A stretch of 51,951 bases of DNA from Verrucomicrobiota bacterium (GTDB lineage: Bacteria > Verrucomicrobiota > Verrucomicrobiia > Verrucomicrobiales > Akkermansiaceae), in contig JAPLUI010000380.1 in NCBI GenBank assembly GCA_026397725.1, forward strand, positions 1 through 51,951. Reading direction: 5' to 3'. Numbering within the stretch: the first letter of the stretch is position 1; each line of letters starts with the position of its first letter. A program made the translations under genes and the position numbers. The notes beneath the pieces are model-generated. The model was not told where the DNA came from. It made no database searches and saw only the letters and a list, made by a program, of their open reading frames with translations. Of this stretch, positions 27,680 to 35,730 are shown piece by piece.

Positions 27680-29670
27680 GGCGTGGGAAGTTTGGAAAAC
27701 CGTTTGGCCAGGAGGCCGGAGATGACGTCGGCCGCCTTGCGGATGCGATTGGCGGGGCGCTCGGTCCAGCCGATGGTGCCGTCGCACCGCGGAAGATAGG
27801 CGTCCGTCAGGGAACGGAGGCGGGCCGCGCGGCGGAGCGCTTCCCGCTGGCCGGTGACGGCGGCCATCCAGAAATCCACCGGCGCGAGGAATTTCCGGGT
27901 CTCGCCCTGAGGCAGGCGGGCGGCGCGGAGGAAGGTTGCCGCGATGGGCCGGGATGGCGGGACGTTCGAGGGCGGCTCGACCAGCCATTCCATGGCGGGC
28001 GGGCAGGCGGCCTCACCCCAGAGGGAGTCCGGGGTGAGGTCGTGGATGCGGAGGGATTTTCCGGTGTCCTCGTGAGCGGCGGCGGCGAGCATGGTCCAGA
28101 GGCAGCGTTCGTCGGCGGGCTCCAGTGCGGCCGCCCAGCACAGGATGCGCTTGGGAGGGGTGAGGCGGGGTGCCAGGTGGGTGATCCACAAGTGCTCGAC
28201 GGCAGCCTGGGCATCCTCGTCACGGGTGGTGGGAATGCAGGCCAGGAGGGGCGCGCGGGTTGCGGCGCAGCATTCGAGGATGGAGCGTCGCGACGTGCGT
28301 TGGGTGAAGAGGAGCGTGAGCAGCACGGCAAGGCCGGCCCCGAGCATCCCGCCGCCGACTCCCAGGATCACCGGCTTCATCAGCAGGGATGAGGGCACGA
28401 TGCTGCGGGGGTCCGGCGCTTGGAAGACCTGCCAATAGCCCGGTGCCCCGGACGCGAAAATTTCGGCTTCCCTGAGGCGGTTGCTCATCAGGGAAAGGCC
28501 GCCCCGGATCGCGTCGCGTTTCTCTTTCATGGCCTCGTATGAGCTGACGATTGCCGGAAATTCTTCGATTCGGGCGAGGGCGGTGGCATTGAGTTTTTCG
28601 AGGGCCTGAATCTTGCTGGTGGCTTCCAGGTGTTCGTTGCGAAGGGTGAGAATGGACAGATAGAGTTGGTTGCCAAGCGGGGTTCCGGTGTAGGAATCGA
28701 GGTCCGTGTCGCCCGTGGCGTTGAGTTTCTCAATTTGCCCGCCAAGGTATTCGATGCTTTGCAGCTTCGCCTGCACCAGCGGATTGGCGTCGGTGTAGGT
28801 GGCGCGGAGGTTGGCGAGTTCTTCCTTGGCGGTTCTGAGCTGCAATTCAAGCGGGCTTTGCCGATGAATCTGTGCGGTGAGGTTTTTCAGTTGCTCCGCT
28901 TTCGCGGTGGCCGTGGTGCGGGCGGTTTCCAGTTCGAGTTCGATTTGGGCGAGTTTGGCGAGGGCGGCGGCCACCTGGGCTTCCCCGCCGAGGTAGTCCT
29001 TATCCTTGGAGAAATTGAGGATTTCCAGATTGGTCTTGCTGAGTTCTAGCTCCAGATCGGTGACTTCCTTTTGCAGAATGAGCCGCACTTCGCGAGCCTC
29101 GGTCTGTTGCAGGCGCTGGGTGTAGGCGTTGATTTCCTCGGCCCAGATGGTGCTGAAGGCAACGGCGTCCGCAGCGCTGATGGGCGAGTGGTACGTGATG
29201 TAGAAGATGTCGGTGCCTTCGAGTTGCTTGGCTTCGACGAGCGTGCGGATCCGGTTGGGATCGGTGCCGTTGGCGGAACGCCTGAGTGCCAGATCAAGGG
29301 GTTCGCTGGCGAGGAGCGTGGCGTGGAGCGTGGCATCGTTGAGGTCCACCGGCCGGTAGGCCTGGCCGACTTCCGAGGTCTGGACGGTGTGCGGAACCCG
29401 CCGCTTGAGCAGCGAGACGGAGAGGGTGAACGATGGGTGCGTGAGGCGCATGCCCACCAGACTGCCGAGGCTGCCTGCCACGAGCATCCCGATCACAATC
29501 CACGGCCAGCGGGAAAGCACCCCGGCGAGCAGGCGCACCGGGTCAAAGGGCAGGGGAAACCCGAACCGGGGACTCGCCTTCAAGGCCACAGGACCGGCGT
29601 CCGGCGTGGGGACCTCGCCGGTTGCGGAATTCAATCCCGAGGGAGCATCAAGCGGGGAATGAACGGTCAT
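27676..29670 (-). CDS. Wzz/GNVR chain-length determinant with degenerate BY-kinase-like domain
   Basis: A 664-residue inner-membrane protein. TM1 (WPWIVIGMLVAGSLGSLVG, about 55-75), a long periplasmic region rich in coiled coil (about 130-400, with LELELSKTNLEILNF and LELQLRTAKEELANL), and TM2 (VILGVGGGMLGAGLAVLLTL, about 435-455), the usual Wzz/GumC layout. The cytoplasmic part (about 460-664) occupies the place of the bacterial tyrosine kinase domain, but where a Walker A motif is expected the sequence reads ILCWAAALEPADERCLW, without GKS/T, and no tyrosine-rich tail is present. It should regulate polymer length together with the polymerase and the Wza proteins, probably without its own kinase activity. 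The start at 29670 (MTVHSPLD) is preferred over an upstream in-frame ATG. Confidence 0.87.
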   Translation of the reverse strand: MTVHSPLDAPSGLNSATGEVPTPDAGPVALKASPRFGFPLPFDPVRLLAGVLSRWPWIVIGMLVAGSLGSLVGMRLTHPSFTLSVSLLKRRVPHTVQTSEVGQAYRPVDLNDATLHATLLASEPLDLALRRSANGTDPNRIRTLVEAKQLEGTDIFYITYHSPISAADAVAFSTIWAEEINAYTQRLQQTEAREVRLILQKEVTDLELELSKTNLEILNFSKDKDYLGGEAQVAAALAKLAQIELELETARTTATAKAEQLKNLTAQIHRQSPLELQLRTAKEELANLRATYTDANPLVQAKLQSIEYLGGQIEKLNATGDTDLDSYTGTPLGNQLYLSILTLRNEHLEATSKIQALEKLNATALARIEEFPAIVSSYEAMKEKRDAIRGGLSLMSNRLREAEIFASGAPGYWQVFQAPDPRSIVPSSLLMKPVILGVGGGMLGAGLAVLLTLLFTQRTSRRSILECCAATRAPLLACIPTTRDEDAQAAVEHLWITHLAPRLTPPKRILCWAAALEPADERCLWTMLAAAAHEDTGKSLRIHDLTPDSLWGEAACPPAMEWLVEPPSNVPPSRPIAATFLRAARLPQGETRKFLAPVDFWMAAVTGQREALRRAARLRSLTDAYLPRCDGTIGWTERPANRIRKAADVISGLLAKRFSKLPTP

Positions 29671-29730
29671 CGTGCGGATGGACTGAGGAAGATGCGGCAG
29701 GTCAGCGGGCCTTGGCAAGCCCGAAAGAAC

Positions 29731-30870
29731 TCAGGCACGGCCTGCGAGGCTGCGGAGCGTGGCGGAAAATGTCTGGCGGAAGGACGCGAGCGACATGGTG
29801 TTGCGGACTCGTGCGATGAGGTCGGCACCGGGCTTGGGCCGGCCTTGCGCGATGAAGCCCGCCAGCGCGGCGGCCAGCGCGGCCGGGTCGTCGGGGCAGA
29901 ACCGCCACTCCGGCGGCAGCACATCCCGCATGCCATCGCGGTCACTGGCCAGCACGGCGGTGCCCGAGGCAAGCGCTTCTAACATGACCAGCGGCAGGCC
30001 CTCGTAGCGGGATGGAATGACCAAGGCGTCGAGCGCCTGATAGAGGCAGGCCGGATCGCACCACGGGAGGACGCTGGCGGAGAGGTGGTGCTGCCGGATG
30101 AGCGCTTGCAGTGGCGCGACGTCAGGTCCCTCGCCGGCAAAGACCAGGTGGCAGGATTCCCCGAGCGCGGGAACCGTGGTAAGGGCCTGGATGAGGAGCT
30201 GTTGTTGCTTCTGCCGGAACTCGATGCGGCCAATCATGCCGAGCAGGATTTTGTCCGGCGGCAGTTCGAGCTGGCGGCAGGCCGCAGCCGCGTCGCCGGG
30301 GCGAAAGCGGGAGGTATCGACGCCGTTGTAAACAATGTGGATGGGAGCGGTGGCACCCCGCAGTCTGAGGAGTCTGGCCATTTCATCGGTGATGGTGATG
30401 AACGAATCCGGAAGTCTGAACAGACGGCTGGCAAACACATCGCGCAGCGCCCCTAACCGGGCACCCATGGCCGCGTTGGAATGCGGCACCGGAAGGTAGC
30501 TGGTAACCGGAATTGCCGCGCTGCGGGCGGCCTGCAGCGCGAGCGAGGAGTGCTCGATGTTGCCTTGGATGGCGACCACCAGGGACGGCCGGAGCTGGCG
30601 GAAGCGCGTGGCGAGGGTCCGGATGCGGGAAGCTTGCAGTTGGTTGCGGAGAGCCTCGAATTTTGAGGAATGATAGCTGAGCGTTTCGAGCCTCAGATGG
30701 GGGTGGGCGGCGGCGCTGGCGGCTACCTTGGCGCAAAGTTTCTCATTGGCGGCGGCGGCGAGAAAACTGACCGGTTCCGGGAACTCCGCCAAGACCGCCT
30801 CGAGACCTAACAAAGCCATCACCTCGTGGCCGCCGAACACCGGACTGTCGTCATAGAAAAGCAGGCTCAT
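29731..30870 (-). CDS. Glycosyltransferase family 4
   Basis: A 379-residue GT-B enzyme. The N-terminal acceptor domain starts MSLLFYDDSPVFGGHEVM. The C-terminal donor domain has IHIVYNGVDTSRF, GMIGRIEFRQKQQ, HLVFAGEGPD, LDALVIPSRYEGLPLVMLEALASG, the usual EX7E-containing block of GT4. It should add one sugar of the repeat unit at the inner membrane. The start at 30870 overlaps the upstream glycosyltransferase by 4 bp (ATGA). It is followed by a gap of about 60 bp before the chain-length gene. The sugar specificity cannot be read from sequence. Confidence 0.88.
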   Translation of the reverse strand: MSLLFYDDSPVFGGHEVMALLGLEAVLAEFPEPVSFLAAAANEKLCAKVAASAAAHPHLRLETLSYHSSKFEALRNQLQASRIRTLATRFRQLRPSLVVAIQGNIEHSSLALQAARSAAIPVTSYLPVPHSNAAMGARLGALRDVFASRLFRLPDSFITITDEMARLLRLRGATAPIHIVYNGVDTSRFRPGDAAAACRQLELPPDKILLGMIGRIEFRQKQQQLLIQALTTVPALGESCHLVFAGEGPDVAPLQALIRQHHLSASVLPWCDPACLYQALDALVIPSRYEGLPLVMLEALASGTAVLASDRDGMRDVLPPEWRFCPDDPAALAAALAGFIAQGRPKPGADLIARVRNTMSLASFRQTFSATLRSLAGRA

Positions 30871-32099
30871 GATGTTAGAGAGGCGAGCAGGAAGGCCTCG
30901 ATTTGGCGGCTGATCGGTTCGAGGTCGAAGCGGGTGCGGACTTCCTCGAGGCCACTGGCGGCGAGTGTCGCACGCAGTTGCGGGGCGGCGGCGAGTTCGG
31001 CGATGCGGGTGGCATAGAGGTCGGGGTTGGCGGCGGCGGCGACGAGGCAATTGCTGCCGTGGCGTGCCAATTCCGCTTGGCCGCCATCGAGCGAAGTGAC
31101 CACCGGCAGACCGGACGCCATGGCTTCGAGCGGCGTGAGCGCGAAGGGCTCCCCCCAATTGGAAGTGAAAAGCAGGGCGTCGTATTGGGCATAGAGCCGG
31201 CGCATTTCCGCCGCCGGCGCCACTTTCCGCTGGACGTGCCCGGTGAGCCCGAGGGCGTGGATCTCGGCCTCGACCCGGGCGAGGAAAGCGGGCTCGCCGT
31301 GACCATAGAGATCAAGCGTGAGGTGGCTCAGGCCGGCCCGCCGGGCGGCGGCCAGGGCGCGAACTGCGGTGAGCGGGTCCTTGTCCTCGGCCAGCCGCCC
31401 GACCCACAGGAGTTTCTCAAAGCGCGTGTGATCCGGCTTGATGGAAAAGGCGGCGGTGTCGATGCCGCAATGGATCACGTCGGCGTGCGCCACGGGCCAG
31501 CCCCTGGACGCGGTTAGATCGCGCATGAAGGCACTGCAAAAATAGATGCGCTTGAACTGGAGTTCATCCCAGGAGGCCGTCGGCGTCGCGCGATCCAGGC
31601 GGCGGCGGAGGCCGAGGATTTCGAGGGTCTTGCGGGCGCCGGTCCGGGCGCTGGAGCCGGGGGCGTTCCACCAGGACAGCCACACGTCGGCCCGCAGGCT
31701 GCGGGCGATCCAATGGTCGGAGATGTCATAGACCACGGGCAGGCCGCTGAGTTCGAGCCGCCGCAGCAGCGACTTGGAAATTCCGCCCATGTTCCAGACG
31801 TGGATGAGTTCGGGACGCACGGCGGCGAGTTCCCGCCGGAGGGCTTCATGATTGTGCTTTTCCAGGGCGTGCAGCCGATGGATCGGCAACCAGGGATGTC
31901 CGTACATGCCGTGGATTTTCAACTTCCGGGAAACCGTTGGTTCGTCCGCGGCGGCGCGGCCGGGGAGGTGGTGGTCGGAGGTGAGGACGTGGACCGTATG
32001 GCCGAACGCCTGGAGCCTGTCACAGGCGTCGCGGCAGCGGAGTTCATAGCCACCGATTTCGTGGGGCGGATAGAGATTGGAGATGGCGAGGATTTTCAT
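30867..32099 (-). CDS. Glycosyltransferase family 4
   Basis: A 410-residue GT-B enzyme beginning MKILAISNLYPPHEIGGYE, a classic GT4 N-terminus with the GGYE acceptor-side loop. Later motifs are VIHCGIDTAAF, LLWVGRLAEDKDP, LTLDLYGHGEP and FTSNWGEPFALTPLEAMASGLPVV. It is cytoplasmic or membrane-associated and probably adds a sugar to the lipid-linked intermediate. It lies 3 bp after the GT2 gene and overlaps the next glycosyltransferase by 4 bp, so these genes are coupled. Substrate unknown. Confidence 0.88.
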   Translation of the reverse strand: MKILAISNLYPPHEIGGYELRCRDACDRLQAFGHTVHVLTSDHHLPGRAAADEPTVSRKLKIHGMYGHPWLPIHRLHALEKHNHEALRRELAAVRPELIHVWNMGGISKSLLRRLELSGLPVVYDISDHWIARSLRADVWLSWWNAPGSSARTGARKTLEILGLRRRLDRATPTASWDELQFKRIYFCSAFMRDLTASRGWPVAHADVIHCGIDTAAFSIKPDHTRFEKLLWVGRLAEDKDPLTAVRALAAARRAGLSHLTLDLYGHGEPAFLARVEAEIHALGLTGHVQRKVAPAAEMRRLYAQYDALLFTSNWGEPFALTPLEAMASGLPVVTSLDGGQAELARHGSNCLVAAAANPDLYATRIAELAAAPQLRATLAASGLEEVRTRFDLEPISRQIEAFLLASLTS

Positions 32100-32102
32100 G
32101 GG

Positions 32103-32966
32103 TCAGGGGGCTGGGGGGTGGCGTCCGCAGTGGTCGCCGGCACGCCGGCCCAACCGTTGGGCAAGGCGGACTGCGGTGGCATGGGGGAGCCCGCCGAGGC
32201 GGTGGTTCCTGAGGCACCACTTGGCATCGCGGAACGCGTCGGCGGCCCAGCCGGGAAGGACCGCCGTCCGCAGGTCGCTGGTGCCGGCGGCGGCCATTGC
32301 CTTGGCATCCCCGAAGGCCCGCCGGTAGGCCTGTCGCAAAGTGTAGTTATGGGAATGCGTGACCACCGAGTCCGGCGCGTAAAGGATCTCAAGTCCCTGG
32401 CGGGCCAGGCGGCGGGTCCATTCGTCATCTTCGGCATACTGCAGGTCCTCGCGGATCGGATGCGCCTCCAACACCGAGCGATGCGTGACGGAACTGACCA
32501 TGCTGAAGAAATGATCCCAGTTGACGGAATCCCGGTTCGCGCCGAAGCAGCGGTCGTAGTCATGCGCAAACACCGCCTGGCAGTTCGGCCGCGCAAGCTG
32601 ACGGGAAAACGCGGCCCCAAACCGGGGCCTGCCGAGGCCCGCCGCCACCAGCGTGCTCAGCCAGTTGGCACCAACGGGGGTGGCATCGGCATTCAGATAG
32701 ATGAGCCAGTCATGCGAGGCCTCGCGGGCACCCTGGTTGAGCACGGTGCCGGGGACATAGCTGCCAAGCGGGATTTGGATGAGTTTGGCCGGCGCGGCCT
32801 GCCGGATGATTTCGAGCGAGCCGTCGCTGGAGCCGGAATCAATCACGATGAGTTCAATCTCACCCGCAAAGTCCTGCGCGAAAACCTGGCGAATGGTCTC
32901 ACCGATGGCCCAGGCCTCGTTGAAGCTGCGCATGATCACGGAAACGGCTGGCGGCATGGCTGTCAT
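32103..32966 (-). CDS. Glycosyltransferase family 2
   Basis: A 287-residue GT-A enzyme: VSVIMRSFNEAWAIGETI, LIVIDSGSSDGSLEII, WLIYLNADATPVG in place of a strict DxD, and YAEDDEWTRRLARQG with the likely catalytic Asp. The C-terminal YTLRQAYRRAFGDAKA is typical of rhamnosyl- or related GT2 enzymes in polysaccharide loci. The start at 32966 overlaps the upstream stop by 4 bp; a second ATG three codons later is possible. No membrane helix is seen. Donor sugar unknown. Confidence 0.87.
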   Translation of the reverse strand: MTAMPPAVSVIMRSFNEAWAIGETIRQVFAQDFAGEIELIVIDSGSSDGSLEIIRQAAPAKLIQIPLGSYVPGTVLNQGAREASHDWLIYLNADATPVGANWLSTLVAAGLGRPRFGAAFSRQLARPNCQAVFAHDYDRCFGANRDSVNWDHFFSMVSSVTHRSVLEAHPIREDLQYAEDDEWTRRLARQGLEILYAPDSVVTHSHNYTLRQAYRRAFGDAKAMAAAGTSDLRTAVLPGWAADAFRDAKWCLRNHRLGGLPHATAVRLAQRLGRRAGDHCGRHPPAP

Positions 32967-34207
32967 CGGTGGCGGGATTCCGTTAGTTGATAGATCTCCT
33001 CCAGCCGGGCGGTGACCGCCTGCCAGGTGTAGTGGCGGAGCATCTTCGCGTGGCCGGCGGTGGCGAGGGCTTGGCGGAGGCCGGGCGCGTCGGCGAGGCG
33101 GGCGAGCGCGGCGCTCAGGGCGGCGGCGTCGCCGGCGGGGAAATGCAGGCCGTCCTGCTCGTGGGCGACGAGTTTGCGCAGGCCGCCTATGTTAGATGCG
33201 ATGACGGGCAGGCCGGCGGCCCAGGCTTCGAGGATGACGATGCCGAACGGCTCGTGGCGCGAGGGCAGGACAAAGGCGTCAAGGGCGGTGAGGAGGTCGC
33301 GGTGGAGCGTGGATTCCGCCACGACGGCAGGGTGGAGGGTGACGCGGGATTCGAGCGCGTGTTGCCGGATGAGCGCCACGATTTCCTGGTGATACGCGGG
33401 CGCGGTGACGGGGCCGCCGAGCAGCAGCCGGAACGGGCGCTGCGGCTGGGCGGCAACGAGGGCGGCGAAGGCGGCGACGAGCAGCAGTTGGTTCTTCTGT
33501 GGATCGATGCGGCTGAGGCAGCCGAAGGCGATGGCGTGTTCCGGCCAGCCGAGGGCCTGGCGCCCGGCGGCGCGATCCCCATGGGCGAAGGCCTCCGGGG
33601 TGACGCCGTTGGGGAGATGATAGACGCGCTCGTGGGCCAGGGCGGCGCGGGCCTTCTCGTATTCGGAGAATCCGACGCAGAGCACGGCGTCCGCTTCATC
33701 CAGCAGGTGGCGCGAGCGGAAGATCGCCCCGAAGGGTTTGCCCCACTCGAAGTGGCCTTGCTGAGCCTCGACGACGGCGGCGGCTTCGGCGGGCGGGACA
33801 TCGAAGACGTTGCCGTGAAGGGTGGCGACAAAGGGCTTGCGGCGGAGGCGGGCGGCGCTTAGGACGGCGCCGCCCATGCGTTTGAGGACGTGGGCGTGAT
33901 AGATGCGGACGTCGCGGGCGGCCAGCAGATGGCAGAACAGATCGAGCGAGAGCAGGTTGCCGCCTTTCTTGTCGAGGGCGTGGATCGCCGCCGGGGTCAG
34001 GCCGAGAAATGGGTAGCAATAGCGGTAGCGGCGGATGGGGATGTTGCGCCAGACTTCGCGCGGGGTCGGCGCGAGAGCCCGCGAGGTATGGATTTCCGGC
34101 TGGTAGCCAAGCGCTTGCTGTTGCTTGCAGAGATTGTAGATGACGCTTTCGGTGCCGCCCCATTCGTCAATCGCGAAGCGGCGCGGGATATGGAGGATGC
34201 GGGACAT
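32963..34207 (-). CDS. Glycosyltransferase family 4
   Basis: A 414-residue GT-B enzyme. N-terminal ILHIPRRFAIDEWGGTESVIYNL is an acceptor-side loop with the GGTE motif; donor-side motifs are VYHLPNGVTPEAF, GCLSRIDPQKNQ, FRLLLGGPV and FVLPSRHEPFGIVILEAWAAGLPVI. It starts 9 bp after the phosphatase-superfamily gene and overlaps the GT2 gene by 4 bp. It probably adds one residue of the repeat unit. Length is normal. Donor and acceptor are unknown. Confidence 0.88.
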   Translation of the reverse strand: MSRILHIPRRFAIDEWGGTESVIYNLCKQQQALGYQPEIHTSRALAPTPREVWRNIPIRRYRYCYPFLGLTPAAIHALDKKGGNLLSLDLFCHLLAARDVRIYHAHVLKRMGGAVLSAARLRRKPFVATLHGNVFDVPPAEAAAVVEAQQGHFEWGKPFGAIFRSRHLLDEADAVLCVGFSEYEKARAALAHERVYHLPNGVTPEAFAHGDRAAGRQALGWPEHAIAFGCLSRIDPQKNQLLLVAAFAALVAAQPQRPFRLLLGGPVTAPAYHQEIVALIRQHALESRVTLHPAVVAESTLHRDLLTALDAFVLPSRHEPFGIVILEAWAAGLPVIASNIGGLRKLVAHEQDGLHFPAGDAAALSAALARLADAPGLRQALATAGHAKMLRHYTWQAVTARLEEIYQLTESRHR

Positions 34208-34216
34208 GGCAACAAG

Positions 34217-35359
34217 TTAGGCGTGGGCGGCGGCGAGCATGACGGGAAAAATATCGGTGAGTGCGGCGACGGGCAGGGTTTCGGCATTGGAGAGCCAGGC
34301 AGCGGCGCTGTCCGGGTGTTCGGGGGCGTAGCCGTGCATCGCGGTGACCTTGCGTTGGTTGAGGAATGAGGGCACGAACAGCGAACCGGATGGCAGCAGA
34401 TAGAACAACTCGCCATATTGCCGGTCCGGAAACAGGCAGCCATAACCGGCGAGCCGCTCGTCGCTTAGAATCTCGCCGTCCGCTTGCGTGCTGAGCCAGG
34501 CGGTGGCGGCACGCCGGGAGACCTCGTCCGGGAACCAGAAGCGGGCCATGGTGGAATCCCACACGGCGACGTAGTCCCGGCCGTATTTGAGGCCGAGTTT
34601 TTCCCAGCGGGGAAGGAGATCGGAGCAGGTGTTCACGTTGGCCATGCCGTGATCGCTGAAGAGGTGGAGGCGCACGTCGCGATAGTGGCGGGAGGCGAGA
34701 TCGGCGAGGGCCTGGAGTTGGGTGGCGAAGTGCTCGAAGGCGGCCTCGACGGCCGGGTGCTCAACGCCATGCCGGTGCATCACGGCGTCGAGGCGGGCGG
34801 TGAACAGATAGAGCAGCTCGACGTCGCCCTTTTCGATTTCGCGGCGGGCGTGGGCGATGTTTTCAGGATCGGGGAGTCGCCAGTTCGAGCGGGCCCAGGG
34901 TTTGCCGGATTGCTCCCAGCGCTCGAAAATCGTGGCTTGGCCGCCGTTGATGCCGCCGGGTTCATAGATGTCCAGTTTCTCCGAGTAATCGAGGTAGGGC
35001 AACTTCGAGAACGGGACGCTGTAGAGCTGGAAGTAGCCGGTGTAGCCATGGCGGCTGGCGATGAATTTGGAGAGCTGGTTGCGAAGGCGGTGGTGGCCGG
35101 CGATGATTTCCGGCAGGCAAGCGAGGTGCCGGAGCTTGGCAAACGGCGATGGCTGCGTGGCTTTGATGAAAAACGAGAAGTGGCGGTGTGCGCTGGGCAG
35201 GGCACCGGTGAGGATCGTCGGATCGCAGGTGGAGGAATACCCGAGCAGGGTCTCGCAGCGCCGGCGCAGCGGCAGCAGGTTCTCGGCGAAGCGACGGCGC
35301 GAGGCCAGCGCCCAGCCGAGGGCGTCCGCGAAGATGAAGATGTCGATGCGTGGCTTCAT
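34217..35359 (-). CDS. Alkaline phosphatase superfamily protein (phosphodiesterase/pyrophosphatase-like)
   Basis: A 380-residue protein with the metal-binding framework of the alkaline phosphatase/nucleotide pyrophosphatase superfamily: an N-terminal Asp in IFIFADALGW, a nucleophile region LLGYSSTCDPTILTG, LLYLFTARLDAVMH, LFSDHGMANVN, and a late His in AMHGYAPEHPDS. No signal peptide is visible, so it seems to act in the cytoplasm, which is unusual for enzymes that would act on finished glycan. It could modify or hydrolyse a nucleotide-sugar, a phosphorylated sugar or a lipid-linked precursor. The ATG at 35359 overlaps the receiver gene stop (ATGA), placing it in the same coupled set as the regulators. 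The exact reaction is not assignable. Confidence 0.7.
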   Translation of the reverse strand: MKPRIDIFIFADALGWALASRRRFAENLLPLRRRCETLLGYSSTCDPTILTGALPSAHRHFSFFIKATQPSPFAKLRHLACLPEIIAGHHRLRNQLSKFIASRHGYTGYFQLYSVPFSKLPYLDYSEKLDIYEPGGINGGQATIFERWEQSGKPWARSNWRLPDPENIAHARREIEKGDVELLYLFTARLDAVMHRHGVEHPAVEAAFEHFATQLQALADLASRHYRDVRLHLFSDHGMANVNTCSDLLPRWEKLGLKYGRDYVAVWDSTMARFWFPDEVSRRAATAWLSTQADGEILSDERLAGYGCLFPDRQYGELFYLLPSGSLFVPSFLNQRKVTAMHGYAPEHPDSAAAWLSNAETLPVAALTDIFPVMLAAAHA

Positions 35360-35730
35360 GCGCCCTTCGAATCAGTGAGTTGGGTGATGAGGTGAATGAG
35401 GCGGATGGGAGAAAACGGTTTCCCGAAGACCTCGCGGGCACCGGCCTGGCGCAGGCTTTCGACCACTTCGAGAGTGGCGCGACCGGTGACAAAGATCACG
35501 GGCACATCCTCACAGCCAGGGAGGCTGTGGAGTTCGCGCATGACTTCCGGGCCGTTCAGGTCGGGAAGCTCGAAATCGAGGATCACGAGGTCCGGCCGCT
35601 CGTGCCTGGCGCTGTCGAGCACGCCGGCACCGGTGGTGAAGAAGCTGCCGTGGAGGCGATTGCGCTGGAAGTGAAGTTGATAGATCTTGGAAATGACCAC
35701 GTCATCTTCCGCCACTAGGATTTTTTTCAT
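35356..35730 (-). CDS. Stand-alone receiver (CheY-like response regulator)
   Basis: A 124-residue single-domain receiver. Acidic pair in ILVAEDDVV, phospho-acceptor Asp in LVILDFELPDLNG (about residue 51), Thr in IFVTGRA, and Lys in VFGKPFSP. It has no output domain. It is wedged between the phosphatase/kinase gene and the phosphatase-superfamily gene with 4-bp overlaps on both sides. In the SypE regulator a receiver lies between the kinase and PP2C domains in a single chain; here it is a separate protein made next to them, so it may control the partner switch by binding. A histidine kinase of this window, such as the Hpt-bearing one at 19.6 kb, could be its phosphodonor. Confidence 0.88.
   Translation of the reverse strand: MKKILVAEDDVVISKIYQLHFQRNRLHGSFFTTGAGVLDSARHERPDLVILDFELPDLNGPEVMRELHSLPGCEDVPVIFVTGRATLEVVESLRQAGAREVFGKPFSPIRLIHLITQLTDSKGA

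Noticed and set aside
34484..35395. Plus-strand open frame of 303 codons
   Set aside because: Antisense of the phosphatase-superfamily gene; composition and periodicity belong to the minus strand.
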